DNA of 33,329 nt, taken from the NCBI GenBank assembly GCA_026388735.1, contig JAPLJG010000030.1:62264-95592 (forward strand), written 5' to 3'. Shown here in pieces: positions 23,347 to 32,527 of the stretch. The stretch comes from Deltaproteobacteria bacterium (lineage in GTDB: Bacteria; Desulfobacterota; Desulfobulbia; Desulfobulbales; Desulfurivibrionaceae). Position 1 is the stretch's first letter; each line of letters opens with the position of its first letter. Position numbers and translations under genes: made by a program. Below the pieces are notes generated by a model. It had not been told where the DNA came from. It was given only the letters and a program-made list of their open reading frames with translations, and did not search any database.

Positions 23347-25581
23347 CTAGCCATTGCCCAGGGGAAGCTCGACAATGAACCGGGCCCCCTTGGGCTCATT
23401 GTCCTTAACCCGAATGTAACCATGGTGGTCCGCCACCACCGTGCTGGCGATGGCCAGGCCCAAGCCGGTCCCGGTCTTCTTCCTTGAAAAATACGGCTCA
23501 AAAAGACGCGGCTTGTCCTCGTCACTGACACCGGAGCCATTATCGCGCACCTCAAGCCTGACCACCTTGCGCTCTTCCTCGCAGGCAAGAACAATCTCGA
23601 TTATCCCGGCAGCGGCGGTGGCCGCCACGGCATTATTGAGCAGGTTGATGAGCACCCGTTTCATCTGCTTGCCGTCGAAGGAAAACTGTGGAATCGGCCC
23701 CTCCACCCGCAGCCTAAACTGCCTGTCCTTATGGGCCTCCTGGTAGAGAATGAACGCCTCGTTGGCCATTTCGGCGAGGCTGCCCATGGTCTTGTGCACC
23801 GCAGGCATTCGGGCGAAGTTGGAAAATTCGCTGACCAGCTTTTTCAGCTCATCCACCTGGTTGACAATGGTTTTAGTGCAGACGTCAAAAACCTCCTGGT
23901 CCCCAGACAGCCGGTCAAGATATCTTTTGCGGAGCCGCTGGGCGGAAAGCTGGATCGGGGTCAGGGGATTTTTCACCTCATGGGCGATCCGCCGGGCCAC
24001 CTCACGCCAGGCCGCCATCCGCTGCGCCTTTTCCAGCTCGGTGAGGTTATCAAACACCAGGACCACGCCAAGGGGCTGATTGTTCTCATCTCCCAACCGG
24101 GTTAAATTCACCCGTAGCGAAAAAGTCTCATCCCCCACCGTGAGGCGCAGCGGCCTCTCCAGGGAAGGCTTGCCGCTCCGCGACAACTCGGCAAGAAAAC
24201 CTTCCAGAATCGCCCGGTGCTCCGGCCTGAGAACCGCGTGGTACTCCTTGCCTTCCAAGGCTCTGCGGTCAATTTTGAGAAGCTCCTCGGCAAACCGGTT
24301 GATCGTGGTAATCCGACCCTGCTCATCCAAAGAGATAACCCCGGCCGCCACATTTTGCAGAACAATCTCCATGTAGCGCCGCCTGGTCTCAGCATCGAGA
24401 TTCCCTTGGCACAGTGCGGCATTTGCCTCTTCAAGCTGCCTTTTACTGGCGAAGAGATCGCTGGTCATCCGGTTGAAGGAATCAACCAGGGTTCCCATCT
24501 CATCGCCCGAGGTTTTTTCCAGAACAAAGTCCAATTCACCCTCGGCCACCCGCCGCGTGGCTTCCGCCAGCCTGCCGATGGGCCCGGTCAGACCGCCTGC
24601 CACATAAAAGGCGAACCAGATCGCGCAAAACACGATCAACAGGGTGACGATGAGCAGCATGACCAACAGACTGGTTTTAATCGGGGCCTTGAGAATCATC
24701 AACTGCTTGTAGCCCTCATACCCAGCGGAAATGGTCTGCATCCGCTTGACCCGTTCCTGGGGAATAAGCAGGGAAACAACCAGCGCCCCCTGCCGTCCGT
24801 CGGTGCCGCCGATCCGTACCGAGCTCACGCTGCGCACCAGTTCCCCCGCCGCCACCGGCTGGATGGTTGTCTGCCCCTTTTTATCAGCATACGCATCGCG
24901 GATCATGTTCAAGGGAATTTCCGGGACACCCTCACCAACGACTTCCGGCCTGTAGGCTCGGGCCAACACCTCTCTTTGCTCTGAGATCACCTCGATTCCA
25001 GCCAGGCCATGACTTTTCATAATCTCTTGCAGCAAGGGCGTCAAATTCCCCCCGGCAAGATCCCCGTAACGTTTTGATTCCAAGCGTTCCGCAATCAGGC
25101 TGCCCTGGCGGTCAACCTGGTCTTCCGCCTCCTGGTAAACATTCTTGGCGATGGCGATCGATTCTTCCAGGGATTGGGCGACATTGATGTTGAACCAGTA
25201 ATCCATACTGGTGGAGACAAACTGGAGAGCGATAAAAAACAGCAGCCCGGTGGGGAAAAAAGACATGGAAACAAAGGCAATCACCAGCTTGGAGCGGAGC
25301 TTTGTTCCCAGGAAACGTCGACGGCGCTCAAAGACAAGCTGCGCCAAATTGCGGAGCACCAGAAACACCATCAACAGCAGGAGAAGGACATTGAAGTTGA
25401 TGAGGACAAAGATCAGAACATTACCGCTGACCGGAAAGGGAATGGCGCCCAGTTGCACGATCCTGGTTTCAAAATAGGTCAGCAGGGGGATCAGAACGAA
25501 GCAGGCAAGGATGACCAGGCGGATGCGCTTTTTGCGGCGCAGCCGGTCTTTAACGACAATCTCCTCCTGGGGGGCATCCAT
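23347..25581 (-). CDS. ntrY: NtrY-like membrane sensor histidine kinase
   Basis: The 744-residue kinase has three N-terminal TM helices (about 18-120: LVILACFVLIPLLTYF, VLIFVLINFNVLLLLLMVFL and FVSMSFFPTGLLFFIALQ). A periplasmic/extracytoplasmic sensor region and a further TM near residue 325 (MLLIVTLLIVFCAIWFAFYV) follow. Next come HAMP (VAEGELDF), PAS (AAGVISLDEQGRITTIN) and the HisKA box REVARRIAHEVKNPLTPIQL with phosphorylatable His534. The HATPase domain shows LINLLNNAVAA and GTGLGLAIAS. This domain order is diagnostic of NtrY. ATG 25581 directly follows the DUF4390 stop (TAGCATG). It probably phosphorylates NtrX. The ligand is unknown. Confidence 0.92.
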   Translation of the reverse strand: MDAPQEEIVVKDRLRRKKRIRLVILACFVLIPLLTYFETRIVQLGAIPFPVSGNVLIFVLINFNVLLLLLMVFLVLRNLAQLVFERRRRFLGTKLRSKLVIAFVSMSFFPTGLLFFIALQFVSTSMDYWFNINVAQSLEESIAIAKNVYQEAEDQVDRQGSLIAERLESKRYGDLAGGNLTPLLQEIMKSHGLAGIEVISEQREVLARAYRPEVVGEGVPEIPLNMIRDAYADKKGQTTIQPVAAGELVRSVSSVRIGGTDGRQGALVVSLLIPQERVKRMQTISAGYEGYKQLMILKAPIKTSLLVMLLIVTLLIVFCAIWFAFYVAGGLTGPIGRLAEATRRVAEGELDFVLEKTSGDEMGTLVDSFNRMTSDLFASKRQLEEANAALCQGNLDAETRRRYMEIVLQNVAAGVISLDEQGRITTINRFAEELLKIDRRALEGKEYHAVLRPEHRAILEGFLAELSRSGKPSLERPLRLTVGDETFSLRVNLTRLGDENNQPLGVVLVFDNLTELEKAQRMAAWREVARRIAHEVKNPLTPIQLSAQRLRKRYLDRLSGDQEVFDVCTKTIVNQVDELKKLVSEFSNFARMPAVHKTMGSLAEMANEAFILYQEAHKDRQFRLRVEGPIPQFSFDGKQMKRVLINLLNNAVAATAAAGIIEIVLACEEERKVVRLEVRDNGSGVSDEDKPRLFEPYFSRKKTGTGLGLAIASTVVADHHGYIRVKDNEPKGARFIVELPLGNG

Positions 25582-25582
25582 G

Positions 25583-26170
25583 CTAATACCTGAACTCCAC
25601 CGTGTACCACTCGGTTTCAAAATCCCAGAGGCTCCAGAAGGGAATCACATAGTGCGCATAAAGCGGCAGGGTTTTTTCCGCGAGCTTGGCCTTAACCCGA
25701 AGCAGATACCCCGCCTCCGGCAACAGGGCTTTCAGCGGCGATATCTGGGGGCCATTGAGCTGGGCCATAGCTTTTTTCGCCTCGGCCAGGAATTTGGTGC
25801 GAAAGGTCTGACCGGCCAGCTCCGAACGGACAACACTGTACTCCTCTTTCAGGGTATCGTAGCTCAGGGTATGGTCAAACCGCAGGGAAACAAGCTCCTG
25901 ATTCAGCCACGTGCTGCGTTTACGCTCCAGCTTCACATAGAAATTAAAAGTCACAGGGATGCCGTTTCTGATACCCTCCTCCATCTGCTTGGTAAAGGCA
26001 TTGTTGACCGTGAGAAACAACAACAAATCCGTACTGGAATTGGTGACAATCAACTCATCGATGGTCGCGTTCTGGGCAAGCGCCGGCTGGCCGCCGCCCC
26101 AAAAAATGGCAAGGGCAAACAGAAACAACGAAAAGCTGCGAAATTGTCGTCTAAAAAATGGCATGCGCAT
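25583..26170 (-). CDS. DUF4390-domain exported protein
   Basis: The 195-residue protein has an N-terminal signal peptide or anchor (about 11-33, SFSLFLFALAIFWGG to ALAQ). The DUF4390 domain follows (ATIDELIVTNSSTDLLLFLTVNNAFTK; TFNFYVKLERKR; WDFETEWYTVEFRY). Genes of this family lie directly upstream of NtrY-like kinases in Desulfobacterota and relatives, which suggests a sensory or periplasmic accessory role; the function is not established. ATG 26170 is chosen; a TTG two codons upstream (26176) and an ATG two codons downstream (26164) are alternatives. The gap to ntrY is one base. Confidence 0.85.
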   Translation of the reverse strand: MRMPFFRRQFRSFSLFLFALAIFWGGGQPALAQNATIDELIVTNSSTDLLLFLTVNNAFTKQMEEGIRNGIPVTFNFYVKLERKRSTWLNQELVSLRFDHTLSYDTLKEEYSVVRSELAGQTFRTKFLAEAKKAMAQLNGPQISPLKALLPEAGYLLRVKAKLAEKTLPLYAHYVIPFWSLWDFETEWYTVEFRY

Positions 26171-26176
26171 AATCAA

Positions 26177-27868
26177 TTAGATCGTTGAAAGGACTTGCGT
26201 GTCAAGGGCTGCTTCCTCAATCTCAGGCTGTACATATTCCCCGCGCTTCTGCCATTTTTTCAGGACCAAGCTCTTGGCCCTGTCCAAAAACGGGCCTAAT
26301 GTTGCGGCATCACGGGCGCTTAGGGCTACCGCCTCATGCAGCCTTAGCTGTTCGGCAACAACCTCCGGCGCCACCAGGTCAATCTTGTTGAACACCTTGA
26401 GACAGGGGATACCGTCCAACTCAAGCTCCCGGAGCAGATCCTCCACCACCTGGATATGATCCTCGCAGCGCGGATTGCTGATGTCAATAACATGCACCAA
26501 CACGTCCGCCTCATGCAGCTCCTCCAGGGTCGATGTGAAGGCCTTGAGCAGATCCTCCGGAAGATTGCGGATAAAGCCCACCGTGTCGGTGATAATGACC
26601 TCCACATCCTCGGGAAAACGAAGCCTGCGGCTGGTAGGGTCCAGGGTGGCGAAGAGCTTATCCTCGGCAACGATAGCGCTTTTGGTCAGGGTGTTGAGCA
26701 GGGTCGACTTCCCGGCATTGGTATAGCCCACCAACGAGAGAACCGGCAAGTCATTTTTGCGGCGCCGCGCCCGCCGCTGCTCCCGCTCCCGGCCAACCTC
26801 CTTGAGCTTTTTGCCCAGCTTGCCCAACCGGTCATTGATGCGGCGGCGGTCCACCTCAAGACGGGTCTCACCGGGGCCGCGGCCGCCGATGCCGCCGGTG
26901 AGCCGGGACAGGGCATCGTCTCGGGTCGTCAATCTGGGCAGCATGTATTTGAGCTGGGCCATCTCGATCTGCAGCTTACCTTCCCGGCTCAAGGCCCGCC
27001 GGGCAAAGATATCAAGGATCAACTGGGTCCGGTCGATGACCCGCAGTTCGGTGTGGTCGGTTATGGACCGCGCCTGGGACGGGTTCAATTCCTGATCGAA
27101 GATCAGCAGATTGGCGTTGAGCCGCAGCGCGGTCAGCATGATCTCGCCGAGCTTGCCCTTGCCCAAGATCAACCTGGGGTTGATCTTTTCCCGCCGCTGC
27201 ACCACGGTGTCGAGGACGATCACCTCGGCAGAGCGGGCCAGCTCGGCCAGCTCTGCCATGGATTCCTGGGCCTTGACCTTGGAGAGCGGGGTCACGCTGA
27301 CCAGAATCGCCCGGTCCCGGCCCGAGTCAATCTCCCGCACCGGCCTGGCCTTGGCAAATTCATCCTCAAGCGCCGCGATGAGTTCCCGGCAGGAGCGGGC
27401 CTGCTGAGTGGGAACCTCCGGCGGCAACAAGAGCCAGTTCTTCCCCTCCACCGCCTGGGGCACCAGATGGGCGGAATAGAGCCGGGTTGCCACCCCCTGC
27501 TCCATCTGCACCACGGTCATCATGTCCAGGCGCAGGAAGAGCAGATCCATCAAATCGTCTTCGCTGATACCCTCGCCGGCAAGGTGGGTATGCACACAGC
27601 GCAAGCCTTTGAGTCGCCCACCCGAGACCCGAAACTGCTTCAAAGCCGGGATCATGATGGAGCGGTGATCCCCGACCATGACCGCCTCGACCTGCCCGGA
27701 CCGGCTGAGCAAGACCCCAACCTGGCGTCCCAGCTCAAAGGCAACCGCGCACAGCTCTTTTGCAAGCTCCGGGCTGATGACCATCTCCGGATCAACCCGG
27801 CGCCCGGCAATGCGTTCAAGCCCTTTCAACTGAGCGGTTTTCAAGCCGCTGGTATTGCCGGTTATCAT
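26177..27868 (-). CDS. hflX: GTPase HflX with long N-terminal extension
   Basis: The 563-residue ribosome-associated GTPase splits stalled or stressed ribosomes in known HflX proteins. The HflX N-domain starts near residue 187 (AILVSVT). GGIGGRGPGETRLEVDRRR is at 325-343, G1 GYTNAGKST at 381-389, G3 ITDTVGFIRNLPEDL and G4 NKID. The roughly 185 extra N-terminal residues (RLKGLRCVHTHLAGEGISE) are not in E. coli HflX (426 residues) but occur in other HflX subfamilies. The ATG overlaps the selB stop by four bases (ATGA). Confidence 0.93.
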   Translation of the reverse strand: MITGNTSGLKTAQLKGLERIAGRRVDPEMVISPELAKELCAVAFELGRQVGVLLSRSGQVEAVMVGDHRSIMIPALKQFRVSGGRLKGLRCVHTHLAGEGISEDDLMDLLFLRLDMMTVVQMEQGVATRLYSAHLVPQAVEGKNWLLLPPEVPTQQARSCRELIAALEDEFAKARPVREIDSGRDRAILVSVTPLSKVKAQESMAELAELARSAEVIVLDTVVQRREKINPRLILGKGKLGEIMLTALRLNANLLIFDQELNPSQARSITDHTELRVIDRTQLILDIFARRALSREGKLQIEMAQLKYMLPRLTTRDDALSRLTGGIGGRGPGETRLEVDRRRINDRLGKLGKKLKEVGREREQRRARRRKNDLPVLSLVGYTNAGKSTLLNTLTKSAIVAEDKLFATLDPTSRRLRFPEDVEVIITDTVGFIRNLPEDLLKAFTSTLEELHEADVLVHVIDISNPRCEDHIQVVEDLLRELELDGIPCLKVFNKIDLVAPEVVAEQLRLHEAVALSARDAATLGPFLDRAKSLVLKKWQKRGEYVQPEIEEAALDTQVLSTI

Positions 27869-29790
27869 GCCGAAGGCTGCCGCTCCCGCAGCAGACGCCG
27901 GTCGCCGACCCGGATGGTCACCTTGATTTTATCAAAATACTCCAACAGGGGAATGGAAAATTTTCTGGTCAGGCCGGTGAGAGTTTTAAAGCGCGGCGCG
28001 TCGATCTCCCCTTCTTTCTTGATAAAGGCCACCAGCTGTTCCTGCAAGGTCGCCATGGCCCGGCCCTGGAAATAGAGATCCTCGCTGATCTTGACCAGAA
28101 CCTGCTCCCGGACCAAGAGCTCGAGAACCTCGCGGACCAAGGGCGCGGGATACTTGACAAACCGTTCCTGCACCTCCCGCACGGTGGGTGGGGTCAGCCC
28201 TGCCGCAGCGTAGAAGGTCTCCATTTCCGTGCGGATACTCTGGGCATCCGCCTTGAGCGATACCTGATGACCCGCCATTCTCACCACGGATTCATCGACA
28301 ATAATTGCCCCCTGCTTGACCAGGGTATTGAGGAGCAGCTGAAAAAATTTCTGATCCAGATCCCCATGCAGACGCGAACGCAGCTCTTCCTTGGACAACC
28401 CCGGCTTCATCGAGTTATCCCGGTGAAAATCAGCTAGGATCTTCGTGAGCGATGCGCCCATGGCCTCGAAGATTTCCGCCGCGACCATGCGTTGCCGGTC
28501 CGAATCCACCATGATGATCTTCCGGCTGGAGATGGGGGTGTCGAGCAGCTTGCGAAAACGCTTGCCGAACTGGCCCATCTTCACGCAGAGCACCTCGAAG
28601 GTGAGCCCGGCAACCCCTGCCTCCCGGAGGTGCAAGAGGGAGATATCCTCGCTTACCCCCTCCTGATACAGAGCAAAGACCTGGCTATTCGCCTCCTTAA
28701 AGCGCCGCCGTTTGGGCGGAGAGGCGTTCCATATCGCGCCGCCGCCGATGGTGGCCACCGGCGAATAGCTCCGCACCACATAGCGGTCCCCGGGCCAGGC
28801 GCCGAACGGCTCCTCCAGCAATATTTGCACGTTGGCCCGGCTGCCAGGGGCAAGCTCTTCATCCTCCAGCAGCGCGATACGGCCCATGATCTCGGCGGTA
28901 CCGATGTGCACCCGCACCCGGCTTCTGTTCTTGAGGGGTTTGGCATTGGAGGAAAGATAGAAAAAATCGGCGTCCAACAGAAAGGAGGGAGCGAGGGTTC
29001 CTGGAGTGGCGAGCATATTGCCCCGGGCAATCATCTCGGTGTCCAGCCCCTGGATGTTGATGGCGGTACGCTTGCCCGCCTCGACCAGCTCCACATCCTG
29101 GCCATGCACCTGGATGCCGCGGATTTTGGCGGTATGTCCCTGGGGATAAACGGTGATGTCCTCACCCACCGTTATCCTTCCCGAGATGGAGGTGCCGGTG
29201 ACCACCACGCCAAAACCCTTCATGCTGAACACCCGGTCCACGGGCAACCGAAACGGGCCATGGGCTTCGGAAAACTCGCTGCCCCGCACCAGGGTGTCCA
29301 GCACCTCCCGGACCTCTTCCATCCCCTCGCCGGTGGTGGAGGAAACCGCGACCATGGGCGCGTCTTCCAGAAAACTGCCGGCCAGAAATTGGCGAACATC
29401 CTCTTGCACCAGTGCCAGCCACTCCGCATCCACCATGTCCTTCTTGGTGAGGATCACCAACCCCCGCTTCACCCCGAGCAGCCGGCAGATCTCGAAATGC
29501 TCCCTGGTCTGGGGCATGATCCCCTCATCCGCCGCGATGACAAAGGCCAAGAGATCGATGCCCGTGGCGCCGGCCACCATGTTTTTCACAAAGCGTTCGT
29601 GGCCGGGAACATCGATAATGCCGAGGCGATGGCCGCAAGGCAGATCAAGAAAGGCAAAACCCAGCTCGATGGTGATGCCCCGCTTTTTCTCTTCCTTGAG
29701 CCGATCGGTGTCAATGCCGGTGAGGGCCTTGACCAGACTGGTCTTGCCGTGATCCACATGGCCGGCCGTGCCGAGGACAATCTCCCGCAT
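27865..29790 (-). CDS. selB: Selenocysteine-specific elongation factor SelB
   Basis: The 641-residue GTPase delivers Sec-tRNA to UGA codons by binding a SECIS element. G1 is GHVDHGKT (residues 10-17), G3 IIDVPGHERFVKNM and G4 ILTKKD. The switch sequence KKRGITIELGF is of the SelB type. EF-Tu-like beta-barrel domains (about 175-340) are followed by tandem winged helices (about 375-641), e.g. REVQERFVKYPAPLVREVLELL, which read SECIS RNA. This implies that the organism makes selenoproteins. selA, selD and tRNA-Sec are not in this window. It starts three bases after the upstream hydrolase. Confidence 0.96.
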   Translation of the reverse strand: MREIVLGTAGHVDHGKTSLVKALTGIDTDRLKEEKKRGITIELGFAFLDLPCGHRLGIIDVPGHERFVKNMVAGATGIDLLAFVIAADEGIMPQTREHFEICRLLGVKRGLVILTKKDMVDAEWLALVQEDVRQFLAGSFLEDAPMVAVSSTTGEGMEEVREVLDTLVRGSEFSEAHGPFRLPVDRVFSMKGFGVVVTGTSISGRITVGEDITVYPQGHTAKIRGIQVHGQDVELVEAGKRTAINIQGLDTEMIARGNMLATPGTLAPSFLLDADFFYLSSNAKPLKNRSRVRVHIGTAEIMGRIALLEDEELAPGSRANVQILLEEPFGAWPGDRYVVRSYSPVATIGGGAIWNASPPKRRRFKEANSQVFALYQEGVSEDISLLHLREAGVAGLTFEVLCVKMGQFGKRFRKLLDTPISSRKIIMVDSDRQRMVAAEIFEAMGASLTKILADFHRDNSMKPGLSKEELRSRLHGDLDQKFFQLLLNTLVKQGAIIVDESVVRMAGHQVSLKADAQSIRTEMETFYAAAGLTPPTVREVQERFVKYPAPLVREVLELLVREQVLVKISEDLYFQGRAMATLQEQLVAFIKKEGEIDAPRFKTLTGLTRKFSIPLLEYFDKIKVTIRVGDRRLLRERQPSA

Positions 29791-29793
29791 CTG

Positions 29794-30432
29794 CTACCAG
29801 TTCCCTTTCAGGTAGGGATTATTGCGGCGCTCATCGCCCACGGTGGATCTGGCCCCGCCATAGCCATGCCCCGGCCAGACCACAGTCTCGGCGGGCAGGG
29901 GCAGAATCTTCTCCTTGATGGCTGCGAGCATCTGTTTGCTGTCGCCGCCAGGGAAGTCGGTGCGCCCCACCCCTTCGACAAACAGGGTGTCGCCGGTAAA
30001 GAGATGGGAAGCGCCGTAAAGACAGATCCCACCCGGGGTATGCCCAGGGGTATGGAGAACCGTCAGGATGAACTTGCCGATGACGATCTTCTCGCCATCG
30101 GTTACGGTCCGGTCCACAGGCGGCGAAGGCAGAAAGCCAAACCTGGAGAAATAGTCGATGATCTCCGGCTTGACAAAAAACTCGGCATCCGCCGCATGCA
30201 TGACGATGGGGGCGCCGGTTGCCTGCTGGATTACCCTGTTGCCGCAGACATGATCCGGATGGCCATGGGTACAAATAATCGCCTCAACACTGAGGCCTTC
30301 GGCCCGACACAGGGCGAGAATTTTCTCCTCGTTGCCGCCGGGGTCGATGATGGCGCACTTCTTGGTCTCCTCGCAGCCCACCACATAGCAACACACAGAC
30401 ATGGAGCCCACAACCAACTGTTTGACAATCAT
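29794..30432 (-). CDS. Metallo-beta-lactamase-fold hydrolase (glyoxalase II-like)
   Basis: The 212-residue MBL-fold protein carries the metal motif THGHPDH (HxHxDH at residues 56-61), HTPGHTPGG, LFTGDTLF and the final GHGYGG. These give a complete set of dinuclear metal ligands. Size and spacing match the small GloB-like group of MBL hydrolases, which cleave thioesters such as S-lactoylglutathione or related substrates. The true substrate is unknown. ATG 30432 is preferred over an upstream non-ATG frame to 30471 that overlaps mrp. A GAGGG site lies about eight bases before it, 11 bases after the Mrp stop. Confidence 0.88.
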   Translation of the reverse strand: MIVKQLVVGSMSVCCYVVGCEETKKCAIIDPGGNEEKILALCRAEGLSVEAIICTHGHPDHVCGNRVIQQATGAPIVMHAADAEFFVKPEIIDYFSRFGFLPSPPVDRTVTDGEKIVIGKFILTVLHTPGHTPGGICLYGASHLFTGDTLFVEGVGRTDFPGGDSKQMLAAIKEKILPLPAETVVWPGHGYGGARSTVGDERRNNPYLKGNW

Positions 30433-30443
30433 ATCCTCAACCC

Positions 30444-31409
30444 TCAGCAGTCGCAGGTATTGGGGTTGCAAGGCCCGCTGCCGCAGCCGCAGCTCGACGC
30501 ACCCTTGGCCATGGGGATGGAAGTAGCCGCAGTCTGGATGACGGGCAGCTCTTTCTCGACCTTGGCCAGAAACGCTTCAAACGCCTGGATGGCCGGGCTT
30601 GTGGCCCCGGAAGAAAGATAGGGCTTGCCGTCATCCCCGGCGATAACCACCCTGGCATCAAGGGGAATCCTGCCCAGAAAAGGCACGGAAAACTCGGTGG
30701 CCAACTGCTCGCCGCCGCCGGTTTTGAAGATATCCACCGGCTTGTCGCAGTGCGGACAGATAAAACCGCTCATGTTCTCCACGATCCCAAGAATCTTCAT
30801 GGAAACGTGCTTGCAAAAATTGATGGACTTGCGCACATCCGCCAGGGCGATGTTCTGGGGGGTGGTCACGACCAGGGCCTTGGCATCCTTGATGGTGTGG
30901 GCCACGGTCATGGGCTCGTCCCCGGTGCCCGGAGGCGCATCGATGACCAGATAATCCAGCTCGCCCCAATTCACATCGGCAATAAACTGGCGGATCGCCT
31001 GATTCTTGAGGGGCCCGCGCCAAATGATGGGATCATCCCGATTCTCCATCATACTCTCCAGCGAGATGACCTTGAGCTTATCATTGTATTGCAGGGGCGG
31101 CATCTTGCCGTCCTTGGTGAGCTCGCCGTCCATCCTGCCGGACATGCCGAGCATGCGGACGATATCCGGGCCATGGAGATCAACATCCATGAGGCCGACC
31201 TTATATCCCTTTTGCGCCAGACCGAGGGCCAGATTCACCGAAACAGTGCTTTTGCCCACCCCGCCCTTGCCACTCATCACCAGAATCTTGTTTTTGATCC
31301 GGTCCAGAGAGGCGGCGATTGCCGTATTCTGCTGGGCCACCGCCGCATCGGCGGAGCCACAGCCACTTGCTTTTTTACTACCACAGGTACCGCTGCTGCA
31401 CTTTGACAT
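30444..31409 (-). CDS. mrp: Mrp/NBP35-family Fe-S cluster carrier ATPase
   Basis: The 321-residue P-loop ATPase has a deviant Walker A (GKGGVGKST, about 47-55), VDLHGPDIVRMLG and VIDAPPGTGDEP. A CxxC bridging site (GFICPHCDKPVD) binds a 4Fe-4S cluster between subunits. Extra cysteines occur in the N-terminus (CSSGTC, GCG) and the C-terminal tail (SCGCGSGPCNPNTCDC). The N-terminal set recalls eukaryotic Nbp35. It likely assembles and transfers Fe-S clusters. ATG 31409 has GGAGG five bases upstream. It is the first gene of the long - strand cluster. Confidence 0.92.
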   Translation of the reverse strand: MSKCSSGTCGSKKASGCGSADAAVAQQNTAIAASLDRIKNKILVMSGKGGVGKSTVSVNLALGLAQKGYKVGLMDVDLHGPDIVRMLGMSGRMDGELTKDGKMPPLQYNDKLKVISLESMMENRDDPIIWRGPLKNQAIRQFIADVNWGELDYLVIDAPPGTGDEPMTVAHTIKDAKALVVTTPQNIALADVRKSINFCKHVSMKILGIVENMSGFICPHCDKPVDIFKTGGGEQLATEFSVPFLGRIPLDARVVIAGDDGKPYLSSGATSPAIQAFEAFLAKVEKELPVIQTAATSIPMAKGASSCGCGSGPCNPNTCDC

Positions 31410-31421
31410 GACGACCTCCAA

Positions 31422-31893
31422 GAATATAAAAAATCAAAAATGAACGAATTCAGGGGAAGCTTTATCTTATACTGTAAGACTGGGTGTTTTGAAAGGCAAA
31501 AGCCCAGCTTGCCCCTCCATATGAAGGCCAGGGCTTTCTGCTGTTTTCTTTCTTCTTTTGCGTGCCCAAACGAAGAAAGAAGAAAAAGGTACCCCAGCCA
31601 GTCCTGGCCCTACGGGCTGCTCTTACTTCTCGGCGAGGGCGGCAGGACAAATGGGGGAGGGGAAAATCCCATTGGCACGCAGCCGAGCACCGGAGAGGCT
31701 GCCGAAAAGGGGATTTGCACTGTCTGAGCGCAGCGAGTTTGCAAAGCCCCGGCAGCATCGAGGAGCACAGGGCATCCCGCCTACGGCGGGACAAGAGACA
31801 CAGGGGGCCCTTTCTTTGGTTCGTTTCTTTGGGCAAGCAAAGAAATGAACAGAGCGACTCCATGCTCCATTCCTCGACATTCCCGGATATAAT
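31422..31893. repeat. Intergenic dispersed-repeat-type region without genes
   Basis: There is no supported gene. Two hairpins are present. TTCTTTCTTC (31546-31555) pairs with GAAGAAAGAA (31572-31581). GTTCGTTTCTTTG (31819-31831) pairs with CAAAGAAATGAAC (31838-31850) around a GGCAAG loop. The latter, together with CTGAGCGCAGCGAGTTTGC (31724-31742), closely resembles sequences scattered in many proteobacterial genomes that give rise to spurious low-complexity ORFs. Promoters for mrp were not identified with confidence. Confidence 0.6.
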
Positions 31894-31895
31894 CA

Positions 31896-31924
31896 CAAAA
31901 AAAGGCTACCCGAAGGCAGCCTTT
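31896..31924 (-). terminator. Intrinsic terminator of the DUF3334 gene
   Basis: A 10-position stem AAAGGCTACC/GGCAGCCTTT (31901-31910 and 31915-31924, one mismatch) encloses a 4-nt loop. On the - strand a run of T residues follows (A run 31896-31903 on +). It lies 26 bases after the gene's stop. Confidence 0.85.
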
Positions 31925-31949
31925 TACAAAGAGCAACTAAAAGAAAAAA

Positions 31950-32483
31950 TCACAAAGGAATAAATTCCGTCCGCTCCAATGCCATTTCCATGTAGAACCG
32001 GTGGGTATCCAGACTGAACACCATCCGCCGGTTATCCTGAAAATCAAGATCCGGGGTAAGGGTGATGGCGGTGTTCAAGGACAGGGCCTTGGGCTGGCCG
32101 ATGTAGGAGGTGAGGTCAAACCGGCCTTCCACCATCTGCATAGCCTTGCCCATAAACTGGTTGGTCATCTCCCCCATGGTGTCAACCACCTCGGCAGAGG
32201 TCGAATCCTTGGCCAGTTCGCTCTCCGGCATTCCCATGGCAAGCATGTAGCTCCGGTAGAGTCCCATGGCAGCTCCGGCGGAAAAATTCACCACCACCAA
32301 CCCGTTATAATCCCCGGTAAACTGAACAAAGCAACCGATCTCCGGCCGCAGGCTCACCTTGGGAATAACCTGGATGGTTTTTGAATATTTGATGGCCTTT
32401 TGGGTGCTCTTGTCCAGGGTCTTCTTGACCGCCTGACAGAAAATCTCGGCAATTATGTCAATGGTTGCCTGTTTTTCACTCAT
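31950..32483 (-). CDS. DUF3334 (CheX-like) protein
   Basis: The 177-residue protein matches the DUF3334 family in character: IQVIPKVSLRPEIGCFVQF, TGDYNGLVVVNFSAGAAMGLY and the C-terminal RRMVFSLDTHRFYMEMALERTEF. The internal EVVDTMGEMTNQFMGKAMQ resembles the E-x2-N motif used by CheX/CheC phosphatases on CheY-P, so a chemotaxis or phosphatase-related role is plausible but unproven. It appears soluble. ATG 32483 (MSEKQATIDI) is chosen with a GGGAG site just upstream; a longer frame to 32516 overlaps the tRNA-Leu region and looks unrelated. It is monocistronic with its own terminator. Confidence 0.82.
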   Translation of the reverse strand: MSEKQATIDIIAEIFCQAVKKTLDKSTQKAIKYSKTIQVIPKVSLRPEIGCFVQFTGDYNGLVVVNFSAGAAMGLYRSYMLAMGMPESELAKDSTSAEVVDTMGEMTNQFMGKAMQMVEGRFDLTSYIGQPKALSLNTAITLTPDLDFQDNRRMVFSLDTHRFYMEMALERTEFIPL

Positions 32484-32527
32484 CACTCCCCCCAATGGCC
32501 ACGGACCAAAAACCATTATTATAAATG

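Noticed and set aside
28492-30621. Very long + strand open frame of 709 codons
   Set aside because: It is antisense to selB and the hydrolase, both firmly identified; the translation is His/Gly/Asp-rich and unlike any family.
31673-31690. TGGCACG resembling the -24 half of a sigma-54 promoter
   Set aside because: There is no TTGC at the required distance and no gene follows on that strand.
31440-31963. Several overlapping open frames on both strands
   Set aside because: They lie in the dispersed-repeat-type block, are low in complexity, overlap each other in many frames and lack ribosome sites.
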